64,000 bases of DNA, taken from assembly GCF_019175365.1 (NCBI RefSeq), contig NZ_CP059572.1, positions 4,278,001 to 4,342,000 of the forward strand. The letters run 5' to 3'. Shown in pieces: positions 1 through 7,160 of the stretch (its first letter is position 1; each line of letters begins with the position of its first letter). Position numbers and translations under genes: made by a program. The DNA is from Actinomadura graeca. GTDB lineage: Bacteria; Actinomycetota; Actinomycetes; Streptosporangiales; Streptosporangiaceae. The notes under the pieces are model-generated. The model searched no databases, had not been told where the DNA came from, and saw only the letters and a list, made by a program, of their open reading frames with translations.

Positions 1-1
1 C

Positions 2-739
2 AGCCTCATCGGCACCCCGCTGGGCGCGGTCGTCGGCACCGCCCTCGACGCCGCCGACCTCGGCGGAGAGGACACCGGTACCGTCGCGGAGCAGTTCACG
101 ATCATCGCCGTGTGCGGCATCACCGGCGCGGCAGCGGGAAGCGCGATCAGTGCGATCGTGCTGACGTTCGGCGCCTTCGTCGAACGCTTCCGCGTCCGGA
201 TGGCATCGCTCTTCGAGCGCGCCAGCGGCGCCCTCACCATCGCCGTGGCCCAGTGCGGCGGCTACATCGCGCTCTCCACCTTCCTGCTGAGGAGGGACCT
301 CGCCGACACCCTCGACGACACCTATCTCGGCAACCTCGTGCTGCTGGCCCTCCTGGGCGCCTCCATGGGCCTCGTGTTCGGTGTCGTCATCGGCATGCTC
401 GGCGCGGCCGTCCTGGTCGCCGCCGTCCTGGTCCAGGTGCTGGCGGGTTTCCTCGGTTCGACGCTCACCCGCGCGAGGCCGACGGCCGCCGCGACGGACC
501 TCGCCGACACCATGGACGATCCCTGGCCCATCCGGACCGCCGCGACGCTCATGCCCTCCGCTTACGGACGGCGGTGGCGCGACGACTTCGCCGAGGCCCG
601 GTACGACTACGACCGCGGCGAGCATCCCCGGCTGCTCCGCGACTACCTCCTGCACGCCCCGGCGGCGATCGCCTGGGCCTGGATCGCGACCCTCCGCTGC
701 CACTTCCCCGGCGCCACGAACACCTCGGGACGGCGATGA
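2..739 (+). CDS. Membrane protein, 5'-truncated by window edge
   Basis: The frame is open from base 2, so the true start probably lies before the window; a GTG at 110 is the first visible start-like codon. The visible 245 residues contain several hydrophobic segments (about residues 1-15, 32-55, 75-95 and 105-140) followed by a soluble tail of about 85 residues ending in a Trp/Asp/Arg-rich stretch with a final hydrophobic helix. No family is recognised. The stop overlaps the start of the next gene (ATGA at 736-739), indicating translational coupling. Function unknown. Confidence 0.7.
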   Translation, partial: SLIGTPLGAVVGTALDAADLGGEDTGTVAEQFTIIAVCGITGAAAGSAISAIVLTFGAFVERFRVRMASLFERASGALTIAVAQCGGYIALSTFLLRRDLADTLDDTYLGNLVLLALLGASMGLVFGVVIGMLGAAVLVAAVLVQVLAGFLGSTLTRARPTAAATDLADTMDDPWPIRTAATLMPSAYGRRWRDDFAEARYDYDRGEHPRLLRDYLLHAPAAIAWAWIATLRCHFPGATNTSGRR

Positions 740-1050
740 TGACCACGCCCGCCGACGTCAAGCCCGCCGCGTCCGGCCGAGGGGTCTCCTTCGGCCTGGC
801 CGCGACCATCCTGGCGATCCCCACGGGAATCGCGTTCATCAATCCGGATCTGGCGGTCGTCCTCGCCAGTGCCGAACTCGCCCTCATGCTCACCGTCCTG
901 GTCACCGCGGTTTTCGCGCCGCGCACCGTCAGCGAGCGCGCCTTCCGCCTGCTGCGCTGGATGACCGGCCATCCCGAACCGGCCCGGCCCGCCGAGGCCC
1001 AAGCGGAAGAACCGGCGGCCCCTGGCCCGGCGCGGGCTGAGTGGCGATAG
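736..1050 (+). CDS. Small membrane protein of unknown function
   Basis: A 104-residue protein starting at the ATG inside the ATGA overlap with the upstream gene. It has two hydrophobic helices (about residues 18-35 and 40-62) and a Pro/Ala/Glu-rich cytoplasmic-like tail. The coupling suggests that both membrane proteins act together. A longer open frame begins upstream in the same phase, but it lies antisense in character to the preceding gene and is not believed. No homologous family is recognised. Confidence 0.65.
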   Translation: MMTTPADVKPAASGRGVSFGLAATILAIPTGIAFINPDLAVVLASAELALMLTVLVTAVFAPRTVSERAFRLLRWMTGHPEPARPAEAQAEEPAAPGPARAEWR

Positions 1051-1057
1051 TGGGGCG

Positions 1058-1582
1058 ATGGACGCGACGCCGCGGGCAGAGGTGCTGCGGGCGGAGCTGA
1101 TGCGCCGGGCCGCCCGAGATCAGAGAGTGCGCACCTCGACGCCGCCGACGTCCCTGTCCCCGCTCACGGCGTTGCGCTTCCTCTGGGTCGACGACAGGAA
1201 CACCGCCTGGCTCGACCGCGTCGTCCGGCGGACCGGATGGCCGGGGATCGCGCTGGTCGGGCCGGCGGCGGCCCACGCGGCCTGGCTGCTCGCCCAGCAC
1301 GCCGACCGGCGGCGGCGCACGCAGCGCCGTTTCCTCCTCGCCATGCGCGAAGCGGCCGGACGCGGCGACGCCGACCGCAAGGACCTCGCCTACCTGGAGG
1401 ACCGCGTCCGGGTCAACGCCGGCCGCCCGCAGCGGTACGGCACCCAGTACGGCCTGACCGCCGCCGGATTCGGCCCGCGGCCGATCGAGGACCCGGACGG
1501 CCTGGACGCCCGCCGCGCCGAGGTGGGTCTGCCGCCCATCGGCGACCACGACGCCGCCCCACGCCGCCACCCCACCGTCTGA
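1058..1582 (+). CDS. DUF6624 family protein
   Basis: A 174-residue soluble protein starting 7 bases after the preceding stop. It shows the family pattern as I remember it: an N-terminal Arg-rich helix with a DQR element near residue 21, a WVDDRN segment, a GWPG turn, AAWLLAQHAD in mid-protein, then DLAYLEDRVRVN, GRPQRYGTQ, PIEDP and a closing LGLPP-like motif. The family is common in actinobacteria and has no established biochemical function. The family name is from memory; the motifs are visible. Confidence 0.8.
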   Translation: MDATPRAEVLRAELMRRAARDQRVRTSTPPTSLSPLTALRFLWVDDRNTAWLDRVVRRTGWPGIALVGPAAAHAAWLLAQHADRRRRTQRRFLLAMREAAGRGDADRKDLAYLEDRVRVNAGRPQRYGTQYGLTAAGFGPRPIEDPDGLDARRAEVGLPPIGDHDAAPRRHPTV

Positions 1583-1736
1583 CCTGCACCCTCGGTACAG
1601 GCTGCTGTACCTGGAAGGGCGCGTGGCCTGGGTCGTTCGACGCGTCCGCCGCTCCTAGCGTCGGGGACGCACGATCAGTCGATCCATGGCGCGGGGGCGG
1701 ACGTTGCCCGCTCCTCCGCCCGTTCTAGGAGGACGC

Positions 1737-2162
1737 ATGCGTGTGAGGACGTTCATCATGGCGGGCGCCGTCGCCGCCGGTCTGATCGGGTCCGCCGTCG
1801 CCGCCGACGCGGACACCGGCCCGGCGCGGGAGGCCACCCAGTACGTCGCGGAGTTCGAGGTGAGCGGGGAGCACTACAAGGTCCGGCTGACCGATCAGAA
1901 GGACATCGACGACGCCCGTGCCCTCCTCGACAGCGACAATCCCGGCTCATTGACCCCCAACGGGAAATTCCTCTGGGGCGTGGTCGACGTCAACGCGCCG
2001 TACAACTGGTCGATCGACCCGGACGTCTTCTCCTTCACCGACGCCGCACCCGAGGGCTGTGACGGCAGGCCGTCCTGGGTGGACGGCCCGGACTGGGGCC
2101 ACGGCGGCTGGTTCTGCCCCTGGGACGCCGTGATCCTTTCGCTGGACCCCATCACGAACTGA
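1737..2162 (+). CDS. Secreted BP74-like (calmodulin-binding-type) protein
   Basis: The start is ATG 1737, preceded by a perfect AGGAGG at 1727-1732; an upstream in-frame ATG at 1686 lacks this signal. The 141-residue product has a signal peptide (residues 1-25, Arg then a hydrophobic Ala/Gly core ending near VAADA). The mature domain has the BP74 pattern: an opening YVAEFEV strand, a YKVRLTDQKDIDDARALL segment, then a CDGRPSWVD stretch and a FCPW motif near the end. The two Cys flanking the last strands could form a disulfide. The bacterial function is unknown; the name comes from a Dictyostelium protein. Confidence 0.7.
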   Translation: MRVRTFIMAGAVAAGLIGSAVAADADTGPAREATQYVAEFEVSGEHYKVRLTDQKDIDDARALLDSDNPGSLTPNGKFLWGVVDVNAPYNWSIDPDVFSFTDAAPEGCDGRPSWVDGPDWGHGGWFCPWDAVILSLDPITN

Positions 2163-2251
2163 CCGCCGCCCCCCGCGCCCGGCAGGTGAAAGATTGCCGG
2201 TCACACGTCCCGGACCTGTGTCGTCTCCCTGGTGAGGGAAGGAGACCGGAC

Positions 2252-3010
2252 ATGAGGATCGCAGTAGCCGGAGCGACGGGGATGATCGGCCGCCGTCTCG
2301 TCGAGGTGCTCGAAGGCGGGGGACATGACGTGGTCGCGATGTCGCGGTCCAGCGGCGTCGACGCGGCCACCGGGGGCGGCCTGGACGCGGCGCTCAAGGG
2401 CGTCGATTGCGTCATCGACGTGACCAACTCGGGGAGCATCGAGCAGGGCGCCGCGACGGAGTTCTTCACGTCCGTGGCGCGGAACCTGAACGAGGCAGGT
2501 GAGCGGGCGGGTGTGCGGCGCATGGTGGTGCTGTCCATCCTGGCCGTCGACAGGTTCACCGCCGGGTACATGGCGGCCAAGGCCGCGCAGGAGCGGGCCG
2601 CGCTGGCCGGCCCGCTCCAGGTGCGCGTGCTCAGGGCCGCGCAGTTCCACGAGTTCGCCGCGCAGAACCTGGAGTGGGGCAGGCAAGGCGACGTGAGCCA
2701 TGTCCCGCGGATGCGCATCCAGCCGGTGGCCGCCGAGGCGGTGGTCCAGGAGCTCGCCCGTCTCGCCACCGAACCGGAGTGGGCGCCCGGTGCGCCGCCG
2801 ATCGTGGACATCGCCGGGCCCCGCGAGGAGGAGCTCGCCGACATGACCGCCCGCCTCGCCGCCCGGCGCGGCGACCCGGTGCGGGTCGAGGGTGTGGAGA
2901 ATCCGGACGACCCGGACGGCGACGCGGTCAGGGCCGGTGTGCTGCTGGCGGGGCCGGACGCCGTGCTCGCCGGTCCCACGTTCGAGGAGTGGCTCCGCAG
3001 CGCGTCCTGA
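2252..3010 (+). CDS. NAD(P)-binding (NmrA/atypical SDR-like) oxidoreductase
   Basis: A 252-residue protein with ATG 2252 behind a GGGAAGGAG stretch (2236-2244). The N-terminus carries the Rossmann motif GATGMIG (residues 7-13) of NAD(P)H-binding epimerase/NmrA-like proteins. A YMAAK element in the middle resembles the YxxxK of short-chain dehydrogenases. The C-terminal half is a substrate-domain remnant with an IVDIAGP strand. The substrate is unknown. It stands alone on the plus strand and is convergent with the SDR gene at 3034. Confidence 0.75.
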   Translation: MRIAVAGATGMIGRRLVEVLEGGGHDVVAMSRSSGVDAATGGGLDAALKGVDCVIDVTNSGSIEQGAATEFFTSVARNLNEAGERAGVRRMVVLSILAVDRFTAGYMAAKAAQERAALAGPLQVRVLRAAQFHEFAAQNLEWGRQGDVSHVPRMRIQPVAAEAVVQELARLATEPEWAPGAPPIVDIAGPREEELADMTARLAARRGDPVRVEGVENPDDPDGDAVRAGVLLAGPDAVLAGPTFEEWLRSAS

Positions 3011-3033
3011 GGCACCGCGCCCTGAAGCGGGGG

Positions 3034-3879
3034 CTACTCCGCCGGGGCGTGGTCGTCGTGGACGACCGACAGCGCGATCTCACGGTGCGCGTCGTGCTCC
3101 GCGAGGCGCGCGGCCAGGGACGCCCGGACGTCGCGGTACGCGTCGGATCCGAGCGGCAGCCGCAGCGGGACGTCCCGCCGTCCGACGAGGTCGATCATCG
3201 CCTGGACGATCTTCTCCGGGTCGTTGACCAGCGGGAACGTCCCGTCCTCGACGGCCCGGCGGGTGTCGCCCGCCGGGCCCCGGTCGTACTCCGGCATGAC
3301 CGGGGCGGTGGCGAGCGCGTCACCGAACCCGGTCGGCGTCGCGCCGGGCTCGACGATGGTCAGGCCGATGCCCAAGGGCGCGATCTCGCGGGCGACGGTC
3401 TCGCAGAAGCCCTCGATGCCCCATTTGGAGGCGTGGTAGTAGGCGAAGTTCGGATAGGTCGTCTGTCCCCCCGCGCTGGACACCTGCAGGATGCGGCCGT
3501 GTCCCTGCGCGCGGAGGTGGGGGAGCGCGGCGCGGATGACGTGGACCGACCCGAGCAGGTTGGTGTCGATCACTTGCCGGACCTGCTCGTCCGAGGCTTC
3601 CTCGACCGACGCGAAGACCCCGTACCCGGCGTTGTTGACGACGACGTCGATCGCGCCGAGCGCCGCGAACGCCTCGTCCACGACGCGCCGGACCTCGCCG
3701 GTGTCGGTGACGTCGAGCCGCGCCGTCCAGAGACGGTCGCCGTGGACGGCGCGCAGGTCGTCCAGCGCCTCCGGCCTGCGCAGCGTCGCGGCGACCCGGT
3801 CGCCCCGCACGAGCAGCCGCTCGGTGAGCAACCGGCCGAAACCCGACGAGGTGCCGGTGACGAACCATGTTCTGGCCAC
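3034..3879 (-). CDS. Classical short-chain dehydrogenase/reductase (SDR)
   Basis: A 281-residue protein starting at GTG 3879 behind a GGGAAGGAA Shine-Dalgarno. It has the cofactor motif TGTSSGFG (residues 8-15), NNAGYG, and the catalytic YHASK with an upstream Ser (QVSSAGG). The length and the C-terminal extension after the YxxxK fit the subgroup annotated as 'SDR family oxidoreductase' near regulators in actinobacteria. The substrate is not predictable. It is divergent from a MerR gene and sits behind a MerR-type promoter with a 19 bp spacer, so the neighbouring MerR protein very likely controls it. Confidence 0.9.
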   Translation of the reverse strand: MARTWFVTGTSSGFGRLLTERLLVRGDRVAATLRRPEALDDLRAVHGDRLWTARLDVTDTGEVRRVVDEAFAALGAIDVVVNNAGYGVFASVEEASDEQVRQVIDTNLLGSVHVIRAALPHLRAQGHGRILQVSSAGGQTTYPNFAYYHASKWGIEGFCETVAREIAPLGIGLTIVEPGATPTGFGDALATAPVMPEYDRGPAGDTRRAVEDGTFPLVNDPEKIVQAMIDLVGRRDVPLRLPLGSDAYRDVRASLAARLAEHDAHREIALSVVHDDHAPAE

Positions 3880-3910
3880 AGTGCTTCCTTCCCTCGGTGT
3901 GTCGCCGCCG

Positions 3911-3941
3911 ACGGTAGGAGTTCGAGTCGACTCGAAGTCAA
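3911..3941 (-). promoter_or_regulatory. MerR-type promoter with 19 bp spacer and palindromic operator
   Basis: On the minus strand TTGACT (3941-3936) and TACCGT (3916-3911) are separated by 19 bases, the over-long spacing typical of MerR-activated promoters. The spacer region holds the perfect 16 bp palindrome TTCGAGTCGACTCGAA (3921-3936). The promoter points at the SDR gene and its expected transcript start lies about 25 bases before the GTG. Confidence 0.8.
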
Positions 3942-3946
3942 GTTCC

Positions 3947-3960
3947 TATACTGGGCACCA
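3947..3960 (+). promoter_or_regulatory. Promoter -10 of the merR gene, probably leaderless
   Basis: TATACT at 3947-3952 lies 7 bases before the merR ATG at 3960, so transcription would begin at or next to the A of the start codon. No Shine-Dalgarno is present. Binding of MerR to the palindrome at 3921-3936 would cover the -35 area of this promoter, allowing autoregulation. Confidence 0.6.
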
Positions 3961-4400
3961 TGACCACCGCCCCCGAGACGCTGAGCATCGGCGAGGTCAG
4001 CGCGCTGACCGGCCTTTCCGCGCACACGCTGCGGTTCTACGAGCAGGAGGGGCTGTTCGTGACGCCCGTGCGGCGCAGTTCCGCGGGGCGGCGCGTGTTC
4101 ACCCAGCAGGAGGTCGGCTGGCTGAAGGTCTGCACGAAGCTGCGCTCCTCGGGGATGTCGCTGCCCGACATCCGCAGATACGCCGACCTCGTCCGGCAGG
4201 GTCCCGGGAACGAGGCCGACCGGTTCGAGATCCTGAGCCGCCACGAGGCGAAGGTGCAGCGGCAGATGGCCGACCTCCAGGAGGCACTGGACGTCATCAG
4301 GGGCAAGGTCGCGCTGTACGCCGACCACCTCGCCTCCGGCTCCGCCGACCGGCTGTGGCGCGACGGCCCCGACTGCTCCCCGCCCCGCCGGGACCCGTAG
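3960..4400 (+). CDS. MerR family transcriptional regulator
   Basis: A 146-residue protein. The N-terminus has the MerR winged-helix signature: SIGEVSALTGLSAHTLRFYE (residues 9-28), then a wing ending in GRRVFTQQEV. It is followed by a long dimerisation helix (about residues 80-120). The C-terminus contains one Cys (PDCSPP) but no metal-binding Cys cluster, so it is unlikely to be a metal sensor; it resembles the group that activates oxidoreductase genes. It is divergent from the SDR gene and shares its operator region. Confidence 0.9.
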   Translation: MTTAPETLSIGEVSALTGLSAHTLRFYEQEGLFVTPVRRSSAGRRVFTQQEVGWLKVCTKLRSSGMSLPDIRRYADLVRQGPGNEADRFEILSRHEAKVQRQMADLQEALDVIRGKVALYADHLASGSADRLWRDGPDCSPPRRDP

Positions 4401-4461
4401 CCCGGACGCGCGTCCCCCGCGACGCAAGGTGCCGCCAGGCACACCCGCGCGCCGGGTCCTG

Positions 4462-4513
4462 GGTTGGCATCGCCAACCGTCGAGGAGGACCCATGTCGCC
4501 GTCCCGGTCCTGA
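4462..4513 (+). other. Hairpin followed by Shine-Dalgarno and six-codon minigene
   Basis: Within the 185-base gap between merR and marR, GGTTGGC (4462-4468) and GCCAACC (4472-4478) form a perfect stem with a 3-base loop. A consensus AGGAGG (4483-4488) then precedes ATG 4493, which opens a six-codon reading frame ending at TGA 4511-4513 (peptide MSPSRS). It could be a leader peptide, an attenuator or the decayed start of a lost gene. Only the sequence elements are certain. Confidence 0.35.
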
Positions 4514-4574
4514 CCGCCGCCGTTTCCTGCCCCGCCGTCCCGTGCGGGTTGGACGCGGGGTGCCCGATCATGTT

Positions 4575-4591
4575 ATGCATGAGTCATGCAT
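4575..4591. promoter_or_regulatory. Palindromic operator over the marR start codon
   Basis: ATGCATGAGTCATGCAT is a perfect 8-1-8 inverted repeat. It includes the start codon of the MarR gene (ATG 4586). Binding here would block its own transcription or translation initiation and that of the coupled exporter gene. The A/T-richer stretch TGTTAT (4571-4576) may be the -10. Confidence 0.7.
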
Positions 4592-5104
4592 GAACGCCTC
4601 GCGAACCTGCTGGGAGCCGCCTCGCTGGCGGTCACCGACCTGGTCCTCGCCGGGGCCACCGAGGCCGGGCGGGTGAGCGCGAGCGGGGCGGCGGCGCTGG
4701 TCGTCCTGGCGGACGCGCCGGATCTCGGCGTCACCGAGCTGGGACGCCGGGTCCGGCTGACCCAGTCCGCCGCGGCGCGGATGGTGGACGGGCTGGAGGA
4801 CGCGGGCCTCGCACGCCGGCGGCGTGGTGAGGGCCGCACCGTGCACGTCCGGCTGACACCGGCCGGTGAGAGCGCTGTGCGGGACATGCTGGCGGCGCGC
4901 GGCGCCCCGCTGGCCGACGTGCTGGCCGTGCTCGACGACGACGAGCGCGCGGCCCTCACCGCGCTGCTGGCCAAGCTCCTGACCCGCCTGTACGCGGAGA
5001 TCGGCGACGCGGAGACGCTGTGCCGCCTCTGCGACCGGCGACGCTGCACCGAGGGCGCGGTGTGCCCGGTGGGCCAGGCGGCACGCGACGCGGGGACCGC
5101 GTGA
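4586..5104 (+). CDS. MarR family regulator with four-cysteine tail
   Basis: A 172-residue protein. Residues about 30-100 form a MarR winged helix (LGVTELGRRVRLTQSAAARM recognition region, then a basic RRRRGEGR wing). The C-terminus carries C146-x2-C149-x4-C154-x5-C160, which could bind a metal or act as a thiol redox switch. The stop overlaps the start of the DMT transporter (GTGA 5101-5104), so the pair is translationally coupled, in the pattern of a regulator controlling a small-molecule exporter. Confidence 0.88.
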   Translation: MHERLANLLGAASLAVTDLVLAGATEAGRVSASGAAALVVLADAPDLGVTELGRRVRLTQSAAARMVDGLEDAGLARRRRGEGRTVHVRLTPAGESAVRDMLAARGAPLADVLAVLDDDERAALTALLAKLLTRLYAEIGDAETLCRLCDRRRCTEGAVCPVGQAARDAGTA

Positions 5105-5940
5105 CCGGCGTGCTGCTGGCCCTGGCGTCGGCGCTGGCCTACGGCGTCTGCGACGTCGCGGGCGGGCTGCTGTCGCGGCGCGCGGACTTCGCGGCCGTCG
5201 CGCTGGCCGGGCAGGCGGGCGGGCTGGTGTGCGCGGTGGCCGCCGCGCCGCTGCTGCCCGCGACGGGCGTGGACGCGTCCGACCTCGGGTGGGGCGCGGT
5301 GTCGGGGGCCGGGACCGGCCTGGCGATGGTCTTCCTCTACCGGGGGATCAGCCGCGGTGACATGAGCGTGGTCGTCCCGGTCAGCGCGGTCGGCGGTGTC
5401 GCGCTCCCCGTCGTCGCCGGTGTCGTGCTGCTGGGCGACCGGCCCTCGGCGCCCGCCTGGGCCGGGATCGCGGTGGTGCTGCCCGCACTGTGGCTGGTGT
5501 CCCGGTCAGGTTCGGACGAGCAGGGCAGGACGCGCGCGGCCGTCCTCAACGGGCTGGTGGCGGGCGCCGGGATCGGGGTCCAGTATCTGGCGCTCGCCCA
5601 GGCCGGGGACGGAGCGGGCATCTGGCCGGTCGCGGCGGGCCGTGTCGCGGCGGTGCTGGTGATCGCGCCGATGATGGGGGCACCGGGCCGCCGCCTCCCG
5701 TCCGCCGCGGCCCTCGGCTGGTCGGCGGCGAACGGGGGCCTCGCGGCGGCGGCGCTGGTCTGCTACCTCCTCGCCGTCCGCGAGCAGATCGTCGTCATCG
5801 CGGTCGTCCTGTCGTCGCTGTACCCCGTCGTGCCCGTCCTGCTCGGCGTGACCGCGCTGCGCGAGCGGCTGTCGGCGGCGCAGGCCGCGGGCCTCGCGGG
5901 TGCCGGAGTCTCGGTCGTGCTGCTCACCGCTGCGGCGTAG
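5101..5940 (+). CDS. EamA/DMT family transporter
   Basis: A 279-residue integral membrane protein beginning at GTG 5101, inside the GTGA overlap with marR; a longer upstream frame runs through marR and is not used. Ten hydrophobic segments are visible in two repeats of five, as in drug/metabolite exporters of the EamA type. RGISRGDMSVVVPVSAVGGVALPVV is the characteristic end of the first repeat (given as positions 79-103). A substrate cannot be read from the sequence; export of the MarR ligand is a reasonable inference. Confidence 0.85.
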   Translation: MTGVLLALASALAYGVCDVAGGLLSRRADFAAVALAGQAGGLVCAVAAAPLLPATGVDASDLGWGAVSGAGTGLAMVFLYRGISRGDMSVVVPVSAVGGVALPVVAGVVLLGDRPSAPAWAGIAVVLPALWLVSRSGSDEQGRTRAAVLNGLVAGAGIGVQYLALAQAGDGAGIWPVAAGRVAAVLVIAPMMGAPGRRLPSAAALGWSAANGGLAAAALVCYLLAVREQIVVIAVVLSSLYPVVPVLLGVTALRERLSAAQAAGLAGAGVSVVLLTAAA

Positions 5941-5982
5941 CACGCCGCCGCCCGGCCGCGGATGGCGGTCAGACAGCGGCGG

Positions 5983-7155
5983 TCAGACGGCGGGGAGGAC
6001 GCGGCCGCGGACCTCGCCGAAGCCGATCCGGGTGCCGGACGGGCCGGGGGCGGTCGCGGAGACGGTCACCTCATCACCGTCCTCAAGGAAGGTGCGGGTC
6101 TCCCCGTTGACCTCGACCGGCTCCTTGCCACCCCAGGTCAGCTCAAGGAACGCGCCCCGCTGGTCCTTGGCGGGCCCCGAGACCGTCCCGGAGGCGAACA
6201 GGTCCCCGGTGCGGGTGGACGCGCCGTTCACCGTCATGTGCGCGAGCATCTGCGCGGGCGACCAGTACATGTCCCGATACGGCGGACGGGACACGACCTG
6301 GCCGTTCCACTCCACCACCATGTCGAGGTCCAAGGCCCACGGGTTCTTCTCCCGAAGGTAGGGAAGCGGCTCGGGATCCTGAGGCGGAGTCGCGACACGG
6401 GCGTCCTCCAAGGCGAGCAATGGGACGACCCAAGGGGAGATGGACGTCGCGAAGCTCTTCCCTAGGAACGGACCAAGCGGAACGTACTCCCACGCCTGGA
6501 TGTCGCGTGCGGACCAGTCGTTCACCAGGACGACACCGAAGACCCGTTCGGCGAAGTCGTCGACGCTCACGGGGCTGCCCAGCGGAGAACCGGTGCCGAC
6601 GATGAAACCGACCTCCGCCTCGATGTCCAGGCGGCGGCTCGGGCCGTAGGACGGGGCGGCCTCGGACGGCGCCTTGCGCTGCCCGCTCGGGCGCACGATG
6701 TCCGTCCCGGACACGACGACCGTCCCGGCGCGGCCGTGGTAGCCGACGGGCAGGTGCTTCCAGTTCGGCATCAGCGGCGCGGAGTCCGGGCGGAACAGGC
6801 GGCCGACGTTGGACGCGTGGTGCTCGGAGGCGTAGAAGTCGACGTAGTCGCCGACCTCGACCGGCAGGTGCGTCCGGACCGCCCCGGCCGGGTGGACGGC
6901 GGGCTCCGGCACGTCCCCGGCGAGCAGGCCGAGCAAGCGCTCGCGGACCTCCACCCAGCGCCCGTGGCCCTGCGCCATGAAGGCGTTCAGGCTCGGACGT
7001 GCGAAGACGTCGTCGCCGAGCGCCGCGGCCAGGTCCACGACGGAGTCGGCGACGCGGACGCCCACGCGCGGCGCGGTGCCCGGGGTGGAGAACACGCCGT
7101 AGGGCAGGTTGGACAGTCCGAAGGGCGAGCCCTCGGGGATCGATATGCGGGTCAT
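5983..7155 (-). CDS. fahA: Fumarylacetoacetase
   Basis: A 390-residue enzyme of the last step of homogentisate breakdown (4-fumarylacetoacetate to fumarate and acetoacetate). ATG 7155 is chosen because the sequence from MTRISIPEG onward is family-like; the longer frame upstream overlaps the previous gene. The N-terminal SH3-like domain is followed by the FAH hydrolase domain with YVDFYASEHHASNVG (catalytic His), EAEVGFIVG (metal-ligand acids), VNDWSARDIQAWEYVPLGPF and GTVSGP near the end. It lies 5 bases after the upstream uncharacterised gene in the hmgA operon. Confidence 0.95.
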   Translation of the reverse strand: MTRISIPEGSPFGLSNLPYGVFSTPGTAPRVGVRVADSVVDLAAALGDDVFARPSLNAFMAQGHGRWVEVRERLLGLLAGDVPEPAVHPAGAVRTHLPVEVGDYVDFYASEHHASNVGRLFRPDSAPLMPNWKHLPVGYHGRAGTVVVSGTDIVRPSGQRKAPSEAAPSYGPSRRLDIEAEVGFIVGTGSPLGSPVSVDDFAERVFGVVLVNDWSARDIQAWEYVPLGPFLGKSFATSISPWVVPLLALEDARVATPPQDPEPLPYLREKNPWALDLDMVVEWNGQVVSRPPYRDMYWSPAQMLAHMTVNGASTRTGDLFASGTVSGPAKDQRGAFLELTWGGKEPVEVNGETRTFLEDGDEVTVSATAPGPSGTRIGFGEVRGRVLPAV

Positions 7156-7160
7156 GCGGG

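Noticed and set aside
2674..3963. Plus-strand frame of 429 codons over the SDR gene
   Set aside because: It is antisense to a clear SDR gene and its product is Arg/Gly/Val-rich without domains, a usual shadow in high-GC DNA.
4493..4513. Calling the six-codon MSPSRS frame a CDS
   Set aside because: A consensus Shine-Dalgarno is present but a six-residue peptide cannot be supported from sequence alone; kept as an element.
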